A stretch of 5,221 bases of DNA from an uncultured Burkholderiales bacterium (GTDB taxonomy: Bacteria; Pseudomonadota; Gammaproteobacteria; Burkholderiales; Burkholderiaceae_C), in the NCBI GenBank assembly GCA_903953985.1, contig CAJBLW010000493.1, positions 1 through 5,221 of the forward strand, in the 5' to 3' direction. Each line of letters opens with the position of its first letter. The first letter of the stretch is position 1. Positions 1 to 5,221 of this stretch are shown piece by piece. Under the pieces are notes generated by a model. The model searched no databases and was not told the origin of the DNA. It saw nothing but the letters and a program-made list of their open reading frames with translations. Made by a program: the position numbers and the translations under genes.

Positions 1-1075
1 AGCCACCCGCAGGCACGCCCGCCGCGATCTGCCCCTGGGCCATAGAGGCAATGCCATCGGCCTTGGCCTGGTCCAAAAAACCGGTCACCCGCGCCAACTG
101 GCTGGCCCGGATCAGTGGGCCCAAGTCCAGGTTCATAGTGGCCGAACCTACTTGCAGGCGGCTGAAGGCCTCTCCCAGGCGCTTCAAAAGCGGCTCGTAA
201 ATGCCTTGTTGGATCAACACGCGTGAGCCCGCGCTGCAGGTTTGTCCGGAGTTCTGCACGATGGCGTTGACCACCACCGGAATCGCCGCGTCCAGGTCTG
301 CGTCGTCAAAAATGATCTGCGGGCTTTTGCCGCCCAGCTCCAGCGTCACGGGGCAGTGGCGCTCGGCGGCCACTTGCTGAATGAGTGTGCCCACGCGGGG
401 GCTGCCGGTGAAGCTAATGTGGTCAATGCCCGGGTGGCGAGCCAGCGCGTCGCCTACTTCGTGACCATAACCGGTGACGATGTTGATGGCCCCTGGCGGA
501 AAGCCCACCTCTGCGGCCAGTTGCGCCACGCGGATCAGGCTCAGGCAGGCGTCTTCGGCGGGTTTGACCACGCAGGCATTGCCAGCGGCCAAAGCACCGC
601 CCACGCTGCGCCCAAAAATTTGCATCGGGTAGTTCCAGGGGATCACATGACCGGTGACGCCGTGTGGCTCGCGCCAGGTCAGCACGCTGTAACCGTTTTG
701 GTAGGGCAGGGTCTCGCCGTGCAGCTTGTCGCAGGACCCGGCATAAAACTCAAAGTAACGTGCCAATGCCACCGAGTCGGCGGCCGCCTGTTTGGTTGGC
801 TTGCCGCAATCGCGCTGCTCCAATGCGGCCAGCTCGGCGGCATGCTCGCTGACTTTTTGCGACAGCTTCATGAGCAGGCGACCACGCTCCATGGCGCTCA
901 GCTTGCCCCAGGAGCCGTTAAAGGCCGTTCGCGCCGCCACCACAGCGGCATCGATGTCGGCCGCCTGGCTGCGCGGGATCTGATCGAACACCTGCCCGTC
1001 AGACGGGTCGAGCACGTCAATGGTTTGGCCGGCCAGGGCAGGGGTGGATTGGTTGGCGATGAAATTCATTTGCAT
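1..1075 (-). CDS. NAD(P)-dependent aldehyde dehydrogenase, C-terminus cut by window edge
   Basis: Aldehyde dehydrogenase superfamily enzyme, which oxidises an aldehyde to its acid with NAD(P)+ in the cytoplasm. The visible 358 residues (numbered from the ATG at 1075) carry the family landmarks in order: PWNYP at 146-150 with the oxyanion Asn148, cofactor-binding Lys171 in VVKPAE, the Rossmann stretch FTGSPRVG at 222-229, the general base Glu246 in ELGGK, and the catalytic Cys280 in SGQTCSAG. The Glu-to-Cys spacing of 34 residues is the usual one. Full-length members have about 480-500 residues, so roughly 120-140 residues, including the EEIFGP-type segment, lie beyond the left edge. The start is uncertain: ATGs at 1075 and 1069 and an in-frame ATG at 1117 (14 residues longer) all lack a clear Shine-Dalgarno. 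I prefer 1075 or 1069 because homologous N-termini begin near there. The unusual RDCGKP at 88-93 replaces the common DNGKP. The substrate cannot be named. A terminator upstream separates it from hppA. Confidence 0.93.
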   Translation of the reverse strand, partial: MQMNFIANQSTPALAGQTIDVLDPSDGQVFDQIPRSQAADIDAAVVAARTAFNGSWGKLSAMERGRLLMKLSQKVSEHAAELAALEQRDCGKPTKQAAADSVALARYFEFYAGSCDKLHGETLPYQNGYSVLTWREPHGVTGHVIPWNYPMQIFGRSVGGALAAGNACVVKPAEDACLSLIRVAQLAAEVGFPPGAINIVTGYGHEVGDALARHPGIDHISFTGSPRVGTLIQQVAAERHCPVTLELGGKSPQIIFDDADLDAAIPVVVNAIVQNSGQTCSAGSRVLIQQGIYEPLLKRLGEAFSRLQVGSATMNLDLGPLIRASQLARVTGFLDQAKADGIASMAQGQIAAGVPAGG

Positions 1076-1081
1076 GGGGCT

Positions 1082-1109
1082 ATTGTGAACCCGGGCAGGA
1101 TTTTGAAAA
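1082..1109 (-). promoter_or_regulatory. Possible promoter of the aldehyde dehydrogenase gene
   Basis: Read on the minus strand, a -35-like TTTTCA (1109-1104) is followed after 16 nt by a -10-like CACAAT (1087-1082). Each matches about four of six consensus bases. Transcription would begin close to the ATG at 1075, which would make the message leaderless or nearly so and would fit the missing Shine-Dalgarno. The -35 overlaps a perfect odd-centred palindrome GATTTTGAAAATC at 1099-1111, a possible operator. The match is weak and is inference only. Confidence 0.22.
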
Positions 1110-1147
1110 TCACCCATGGGACATCGACCATTGCGGCTCAGCCGGGC

Positions 1148-1176
1148 AAAAAAAGGCCCGCCAAAGCGGGCCTTTT
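1148..1176 (-). terminator. Intrinsic terminator after hppA, nearly symmetrical
   Basis: A perfect 11-bp stem pairs 1151-1161 (AAAAGGCCCGC) with 1166-1176 (GCGGGCCTTTT) around a 4-nt loop. On the minus strand the hairpin is followed by a run of seven T (plus-strand A at 1148-1154), and it sits 16 nt past the hppA stop codon. That is a textbook Rho-independent terminator for hppA. On the plus strand it also ends in four T, so weak activity in that direction is possible. It insulates the aldehyde dehydrogenase gene from hppA transcription. Confidence 0.9.
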
Positions 1177-1191
1177 AAACCGCAGGGCCCA

Positions 1192-3261
1192 TCAGCCCCC
1201 GTGAAACTTCATCACCAGCGGCACGATCAGCAGGGCCACGATGTTGATGATCTTGATCAGCGGGTTGATGGCAGGGCCAGCGGTGTCCTTGTAAGGGTCA
1301 CCCACCGTATCACCAGTCACGGCTGCCTTGTGGGCGTCAGAGCCCTTGCCGCCGTGATGGCCGTCTTCGATGTATTTCTTGGCGTTGTCCCAAGCCCCAC
1401 CACCGGTACACATGGAAATCGCCACAAACAGGCCGGTGATGATGGTGCCCATCAGCAATCCGCCCAAAGCCTTGGGGCCCAGGATCAGGCCCACCAGCAC
1501 CGGCACCACCACGGGCAACAGGCTTGGAATGACCATTTCCTTGATGGCGGCCGTGGTCAGCATGTCTACGGCCTTGCCGTATTCGGGCTTGGCCGTGCCT
1601 TCCATGATGCCGGGGATCTCTTTGAACTGGCGACGCACTTCAACCACCACGCTGCCTGCAGCCCGGCCCACCGCTTCCATGGCCATGGCCCCGAACAAGT
1701 AGGGGATCAGGCCGCCAATGAACAGTCCAATGATGACCAGTGGGTCGGACAAGTCAAAGCTGATGGCCTTACCGTAGCCCTCCAGTTTGTGCGTGTAGTC
1801 GGCAAACAGCACCAGCGAGGCCAGGCCTGCCGAGCCAATGGCGTAACCCTTGGTCACAGCCTTGGTGGTGTTGCCCACGGCATCCAGCGGGTCGGTGATG
1901 TCGCGCACACTGCTGGGCATTTCGGCCATTTCTGCAATGCCGCCTGCATTGTCGGTGATGGGGCCATAAGCGTCCAGCGCCACCACGATACCCGCCATGC
2001 TCAGCATGGATGTAGCCGCTACGGCGATGCCGTACAGGCCACCCAGCGCATAAGCCGTCCAGATGGCCAAACAGACGAACATCACCGGCCATGCGGTGGA
2101 GCGCATGGAGACGCCCAAACCGGCAATGATGTTGGTGCCATGGCCGGTGGTTGAGGCTTGTGCGATGTGCTGCACCGGGGCGTATTGCGTGCCGGTGTAG
2201 AACTCGGTGATCCAGACCAAGGCGGCCGTGAGCACCAGACCCACAGCACAGGCGCCAAACAGTTTCATTTGGCTGCCCGCAGCGCCCAGGGCGTTGTCAG
2301 GCATCAGCCAGGTGGTGACAAAGTAAAAGGCGATCAAGGACAGCACGCCCGAGATGGCCAAGCCTTTGTAGAGCGCAGGCATCACATTGGTCATGCCTGG
2401 AGTGGCCTTGACGAAGAAGCAACCAATGATGGAAGCGATGATGGACACCGCGCCCAAGGCCAGCGGGTACAGCACGGCCTGACCTGGGGCAGCTGAAATC
2501 AGCAAGGCTCCCAGCACCATGGTCGCGATCAAGGTCACGGCATACGTCTCGAAAAGATCGGCGGCCATGCCGGCGCAGTCGCCTACATTGTCGCCCACGT
2601 TGTCGGCAATCACGGCAGGGTTGCGCGGATCGTCCTCGGGAATGCCAGCTTCCACTTTGCCCACCAGGTCGGCCCCCACGTCAGCGCCCTTGGTGAAAAT
2701 GCCACCACCCAGTCGGGCAAAAATTGAGATCAGCGAGGAGCCGAAGGCAAAGCCAATCAAAGGGTTGAGCAAATTGGCCAGGTTCTTGTCGGGCGTCAGA
2801 TTGCCGTTGCCCACCAAAAACCAGTAAAAACCGGACACACCCAACAAACCCAAGCCCACCACCAGCATGCCGGTGATGGCACCACCCCGAAACGCCACGT
2901 CCAGCGCTGGGCCAATGCCTTTGGTGGCGGCCTGGGCCGTGCGCACGTTGGCTTTGACCGACACGTTCATGCCGATGAAGCCACAAGCGCCAGAAAGCAC
3001 CGCGCCGATCACGAAGCCGATGGCGGTGATGCCATCCAGAAAGATGGCCATCAGGATGGCCAGCACCACGCCGACGATGGCGATGGTTTTGTATTGCCGG
3101 GCCAGATAGGCCGCCGCGCCAGCCTGAATGGCCGCTGCAATTTCCTGCATCCGGGCATTGCCGGCATCTTGAGAAAGGATCCACCCTCGGGCCCAAATGC
3201 CGTAAGCCACGGCAATCAAACCACATACGAGCGCCAGAATGAGCGCTGAATTTCCTGTCAT
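1192..3261 (-). CDS. hppA: K+-independent membrane proton-translocating pyrophosphatase (H+-PPase)
   Basis: Integral membrane pump of 689 residues that couples cytoplasmic PPi hydrolysis to H+ export; family members can also make PPi from a proton gradient. About 16 hydrophobic segments can be picked out, as expected for the family, and the length is normal. Substrate and Mg2+ ligands are intact: D194, D198, K202 and E204 in the DxxxDxxxKxE motif; D220, D224 and D228 in DNVGDNVGD; D437 in TDNAGG; GGAWDN at 621-626; and D651, D655, K658 and D659 in the last loop. Lys467 and Thr470 in GNTTKAVT replace the Ala and Gly of K+-dependent enzymes. In this family that marks K+-independent enzymes, and the known ones pump H+, not Na+. 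I chose the ATG at 3261 because GAGGAG (3274-3269) stands 7 nt upstream and the protein then begins directly with the first membrane segment. An in-frame ATG at 3321 would add 20 polar residues. It is transcribed divergently from ppa and ends at a strong terminator. Confidence 0.97.
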   Translation of the reverse strand: MTGNSALILALVCGLIAVAYGIWARGWILSQDAGNARMQEIAAAIQAGAAAYLARQYKTIAIVGVVLAILMAIFLDGITAIGFVIGAVLSGACGFIGMNVSVKANVRTAQAATKGIGPALDVAFRGGAITGMLVVGLGLLGVSGFYWFLVGNGNLTPDKNLANLLNPLIGFAFGSSLISIFARLGGGIFTKGADVGADLVGKVEAGIPEDDPRNPAVIADNVGDNVGDCAGMAADLFETYAVTLIATMVLGALLISAAPGQAVLYPLALGAVSIIASIIGCFFVKATPGMTNVMPALYKGLAISGVLSLIAFYFVTTWLMPDNALGAAGSQMKLFGACAVGLVLTAALVWITEFYTGTQYAPVQHIAQASTTGHGTNIIAGLGVSMRSTAWPVMFVCLAIWTAYALGGLYGIAVAATSMLSMAGIVVALDAYGPITDNAGGIAEMAEMPSSVRDITDPLDAVGNTTKAVTKGYAIGSAGLASLVLFADYTHKLEGYGKAISFDLSDPLVIIGLFIGGLIPYLFGAMAMEAVGRAAGSVVVEVRRQFKEIPGIMEGTAKPEYGKAVDMLTTAAIKEMVIPSLLPVVVPVLVGLILGPKALGGLLMGTIITGLFVAISMCTGGGAWDNAKKYIEDGHHGGKGSDAHKAAVTGDTVGDPYKDTAGPAINPLIKIINIVALLIVPLVMKFHGG

Positions 3262-3268
3262 CGTTGAA

Positions 3269-3274
3269 CTCCTC
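3269..3274 (-). promoter_or_regulatory. Ribosome binding site deciding the hppA start
   Basis: The minus strand reads GAGGAG, then 7 nt, then the ATG at 3261. This strong Shine-Dalgarno supports 3261 as the main start rather than the upstream in-frame ATG at 3321. That ATG has its own GAGGAA 8 nt ahead (plus-strand TTCCTC, 3330-3335). Confidence 0.75.
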
Positions 3275-3292
3275 GATGGTTGTCGCTGAACA

Positions 3293-3329
3293 GAGGGGCA
3301 ACGCACTGGAGACCCCTCCATGGCGTTGC
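3293..3329 (-). other. Interleaved inverted repeats in the hppA leader
   Basis: Two inverted repeats are interleaved. GAGGGG (3293-3298) pairs with CCCCTC (3313-3318), and GCAACGC (3298-3304) pairs with GCGTTGC (3323-3329). A third, smaller hairpin, TGGAG/CTCCA with loop GGGT on the minus strand, lies inside (3308-3321). In the hppA transcript these structures would compete or form a pseudoknot, and they cover the upstream ATG at 3321. Whether they regulate translation is unknown. Confidence 0.4.
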
Positions 3330-3371
3330 TTCCTCGATCACCGAAACCGGAGAACGATTGGCCAACAGCAC

Positions 3372-3401
3372 ATTAAAGAGGCTGGATCACGATTTGCGCA
3401 A
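3372..3401 (-). promoter_or_regulatory. Candidate hppA promoter
   Basis: On the minus strand TTGCGC (3401-3396) precedes TTTAAT (3377-3372) with an 18-nt spacer. The -10 matches five of six consensus bases; the -35 matches only TTG. Initiation would fall near 3365, giving a leader of about 100 nt to the ATG at 3261. The -35 lies inside the TTGCGCAA palindrome, so a factor binding there could affect both divergent genes. This is tentative. Confidence 0.3.
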
Positions 3402-3475
3402 GCCTTGTGAAAGTAAAATCGGGGTTAATCCCTAGAGATCCTCGTTTTTCTTTAACTATTCCCGAGACCTGCAAG

Positions 3476-4012
3476 ATGTCCCTCGATAACGTGACCCCCG
3501 GCAAACAAGCGCCCGAAACTTTCAACGTGATCATCGAAATTCCGATGAACGCCGATCCGATCAAGTACGAAGTGGACAAGGAAACCGGCGCCTTGTTCGT
3601 GGACCGTTTCATGACCACGGCCATGCACTACCCCACCAATTACGGCTATGTGCCCCAAACCCTGTCTGGCGATGGAGACCCGGTGGATGTGTTGGTGATC
3701 ACCCCTTACGCCTTGCATCCTGGTGTGGTGGTGCCCTGCCGTGCCTTGGGCATTTTGATGATGGAAGACGAGGCCGGTGTGGATGGCAAGGTGGTTGCTG
3801 TGCCGACCAGCAAAATTTTGCCGATGTACGACCACTGGCAAGACATCTCGGATGTGAACGCGATGCGCCGCAATGCGATCGCTCACTTCTTTGAGCACTA
3901 CAAAGACCTTGAAAAAGGCAAGTGGGTCAAAGTGCTGGGCTGGGAAGGCAAAGAATCTGCCCACAAGGAAATTCTGGACGGCATCGCCAACCACAACAAA
4001 GCCAAGGCCTGA
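3476..4012 (+). CDS. ppa: Soluble inorganic pyrophosphatase, family I
   Basis: Cytoplasmic Mg2+-dependent enzyme that splits PPi into two phosphates and so drives nucleotide, protein and lipid synthesis forward. The product has 178 residues; the E. coli enzyme has 175. Every known active-site residue of the E. coli protein is found here shifted by one: E21, K30, E32, R44, Y52, Y56, D66, D68, D71, D98, D103, K105, Y142 and K143. The family signature DGDPVDV lies at 66-72. I chose the ATG at 3476 because the product MSLDNVTPGK begins like homologues. The frame stays open up to a GTG at 3407, but that stretch looks like control DNA, not protein. The Shine-Dalgarno is weak (GAG at 3464-3466). Bacterial family I enzymes usually form hexamers. 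The gene is divergent from hppA, which encodes an unrelated enzyme with the same substrate, and it is followed by its own terminator, so it is probably monocistronic. Confidence 0.97.
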   Translation: MSLDNVTPGKQAPETFNVIIEIPMNADPIKYEVDKETGALFVDRFMTTAMHYPTNYGYVPQTLSGDGDPVDVLVITPYALHPGVVVPCRALGILMMEDEAGVDGKVVAVPTSKILPMYDHWQDISDVNAMRRNAIAHFFEHYKDLEKGKWVKVLGWEGKESAHKEILDGIANHNKAKA

Positions 4013-4059
4013 TGCGGCAGTGTTGGCGCTCACCACGGTGGGCGCTGGCTGTGGCACCC

Positions 4060-4094
4060 AACGCCTGCACGGTCCGCGCCGTGCGGGCGTTTTT
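4060..4094 (+). terminator. Intrinsic terminator after ppa
   Basis: A 13-bp stem pairs 4060-4072 (AACGCCTGCACGG) with 4079-4091 (CCGTGCGGGCGTT), with a single G-U wobble and a 6-nt loop. It is followed by a T run (4090-4094) and lies about 50 nt after the ppa stop. On the minus strand no T run follows the hairpin, so it is not a clear terminator for the convergent gene that ends at 4108. Confidence 0.88.
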
Positions 4095-4107
4095 CATGAG
4101 GGCTGAT

Positions 4108-5221
4108 TTATGGCGGTTTTTTTAGCGGCGAGTGCTGGTGCAGTGCTTCCAGGTAGTTCTCGACACCCGCTTTTTCCCGCTCCAAAAACCGCGCTACCGC
4201 CTCAGAAAACGCCGGGTGCGCGAGCCAGTGGGCGCTGTGGGTGGGGGTGGGCAGCAGGGCTCGGGCCATTTTGTGTTCGCCTTGTGCGCCGCCTTCAAAG
4301 CGTTTGAGGCCGTGTTGGATGCACCATTCGATGGGCTGGTAATAGCAGGCCTCAAAGTGCAGGCAGTCCACTCGGGCCAGCGCGCCCCAATAACGGCCAT
4401 AGGCCACTTCAGGCTGGCCTTGGCCGTCCAAGTGCAGGCCGATCAGGCTGATGCCAATTGGCTGGTCCGCGTGTTCGGCCACAAACAGCAGCCAGTTGGC
4501 GGCCATCTTGGTGCGCATGGAATCAAAAAACGCCGGGGTTAAATACGGTGCGTTGCCGTGTTCCCAATAGGTTTGCTGGTAGCAGCGCAGCAGCACAGCC
4601 CAGTCGTCGCTGGTCATGTCGGGACCGCGCACGGCGCGAAAGGTCACGCCCGCCTCCTGCACTTTGCGGCGTTCTTGCCGGATTTTTTTGCGCTTTTCTT
4701 GCGTCAGGCTGGCCAAAAAGTCATCGAAGTCTCGCCAGCCTTGGTTTTGCCAGTGGAACTGCACCTGGTCACGCTGCAACAGCCCGGCTTGTTCGCAGGC
4801 TTGCAGGTCTTGCGGGCTGCCAAACAGGAGGTGCAGGGACGGGATGTTGTTGGTTTGGCAAATGTCCAGCAAGGCGGCCAGCAGGGCTTGGCGGGCATTG
4901 TCAGATTCGGCCAACAAGCGGCTGCCGGGCACGGGCGTGAAGGGAGATGACACCAGGGCTTTGGGGTAATACGCCAGGCCGTGGCGCTGGTAGGCGTCGG
5001 CCCAGGCGTGGTCGAAGATGTACTCTCCCTGGCTGTGGCTCTTCAGGTAGAGGGGCATGACGGCAGCAACCCGCCCAGCCTCATCCTCGACGGCCAGGTG
5101 CTGTGGCCCCCAACCCTGGGATTCCACGGCGCAGCCGGCTTCCTCAGCGCAGTCGAGAAAATCGAAACAGATGAAGGGGTTGGTAGGTTGGTTTTCATGC
5201 ACGGCACAGGCGTCCCAGTCC
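4108..5221 (-). CDS. GNAT/FemAB-like protein of COG3146 (DUF482) family, N-terminus cut by window edge
   Basis: Resembles the COG3146/PF04339 family, often annotated as GNAT-type N-acyltransferase or peptidoglycan biosynthesis/recognition protein; no reaction is established. Numbered from the GTG at 5202, the conserved first block is PLYLKSHSQGEYIFDHAWADAY at 50-71, followed by YYPKALVSSPFTPVPGSRLL at 78-97. A basic helix, EKRKKIRQERRKV, lies at 169-181. The second acyltransferase-like half includes PIGISLIGL at 248-256, YGRYWGA at 268-274, LHFEACYYQPIEWCI at 281-295 and FEGGAQGEHKMARALLP at 302-318. No signal peptide or membrane segment is visible, which suggests a cytoplasmic protein. The GTG at 5202 is probably not the start: the frame stays open to the right edge, and the upstream residues (DWDACAV) followed by NPF resemble the N-terminal block of homologues. 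A few dozen residues at most should be missing. It converges on ppa, with 95 bp between the stop codons. The C-terminal tail ends in KKPP. Confidence 0.85.
   Translation of the reverse strand, partial: DWDACAVHENQPTNPFICFDFLDCAEEAGCAVESQGWGPQHLAVEDEAGRVAAVMPLYLKSHSQGEYIFDHAWADAYQRHGLAYYPKALVSSPFTPVPGSRLLAESDNARQALLAALLDICQTNNIPSLHLLFGSPQDLQACEQAGLLQRDQVQFHWQNQGWRDFDDFLASLTQEKRKKIRQERRKVQEAGVTFRAVRGPDMTSDDWAVLLRCYQQTYWEHGNAPYLTPAFFDSMRTKMAANWLLFVAEHADQPIGISLIGLHLDGQGQPEVAYGRYWGALARVDCLHFEACYYQPIEWCIQHGLKRFEGGAQGEHKMARALLPTPTHSAHWLAHPAFSEAVARFLEREKAGVENYLEALHQHSPLKKPP

Larger units (their letters stand above)
3262..3475. promoter_or_regulatory. Divergent hppA-ppa control region
   Basis: These 214 bp separate the start codons of hppA (minus) and ppa (plus) and must hold both promoters. 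What can be seen: a TTGCGCAA palindrome at 3394-3401; a -10-like TAAAAT at 3414-3419 on the plus strand, without a good -35; overlapping imperfect palindromes at 3421-3432 (GGGGTTAATCCC) and 3428-3439 (ATCCCTAGAGAT, 10 of 12 positions symmetrical); and a T-rich stretch at 3444-3453 just before ppa. The hppA-proximal part (3262-3338) holds a duplicated initiation region and competing hairpins. The ppa start has only a weak GAG (3464-3466) as a possible ribosome binding site. No recognised riboswitch or known operator consensus is visible. Confidence 0.6.

Noticed and set aside
242..1204. A 320-codon open frame on the plus strand opposite the aldehyde dehydrogenase gene.
   Set aside because: It is antisense to a gene with a full set of catalytic motifs, runs through the hppA terminator, and its His/Ala/Gly-rich product resembles no family. 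It is typical of GC-rich shadow frames.
1201..2154. A 317-codon plus-strand frame opposite hppA, with further frames at 2158-2496 and 2519-2827.
   Set aside because: The products are low-complexity, His/Gln/Gly- or Ser/Pro-rich and antisense to conserved membrane segments, so I read them as shadows.
3421..3453. Possible attenuator before ppa: a short inverted repeat followed by a T-rich run.
   Set aside because: The stem is only about three strong pairs and is separated from the T run, which is interrupted by C, so it is not a credible terminator.
3407..3475. N-terminal extension of Ppa from a GTG at 3407 (23 extra residues).
   Set aside because: Family I enzymes start near the ATG at 3476, the extension overlaps palindromes and AT-rich promoter-like DNA, and the shorter form has the family's normal length.
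3452..4057. A 201-codon minus-strand frame covering all of ppa.
   Set aside because: It mirrors ppa codons, no family is recognisable, and the ppa reading is unambiguous.
5200..5202. GTG at 5202 as the true start of the COG3146-family gene.
   Set aside because: The frame continues open to the window edge, family-like residues (a Trp-containing segment) lie upstream, and no Shine-Dalgarno precedes the GTG.

Overview
The window reads as an ordinary chromosomal segment of a moderately high-GC betaproteobacterium. The protein sequences look like Burkholderiales, probably Comamonadaceae (Rhodoferax, Polaromonas, Limnohabitans or Acidovorax type). This placement rests on recognising protein families, not on a marker gene. 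I see no mobile element, CRISPR array, tRNA or rRNA.

Layout from left to right: (1) an aldehyde dehydrogenase gene on the minus strand, cut at its C-terminal end by the left edge; (2) a short gap with a strong intrinsic terminator; (3) hppA on the minus strand, a complete membrane pyrophosphatase whose signature residues (K467, T470) mark it as the K+-independent, proton-pumping type; (4) a 214-bp divergent control region; (5) ppa on the plus strand, a complete family I soluble inorganic pyrophosphatase; (6) an intrinsic terminator; (7) a convergent minus-strand gene for a GNAT/FemAB-like protein of the COG3146 (DUF482) family, cut at its N-terminus by the right edge.

The biological theme is pyrophosphate. 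Two unrelated enzymes that hydrolyse PPi are transcribed back to back from one control region. HppA is expected to save the energy as a proton gradient (and may run backwards), whereas Ppa releases it as heat and pulls biosynthesis forward. The flanking aldehyde dehydrogenase and acetyltransferase-like genes have no evident link to PPi and are probably independent units.

The most unusual DNA lies between hppA and ppa. hppA has two in-frame ATG codons 60 bp apart, each preceded by a near-copy of the same ribosome-binding region. The leader between them can form competing hairpins. I found no convincing new biological system; the findings are mostly questions of regulation and start choice.
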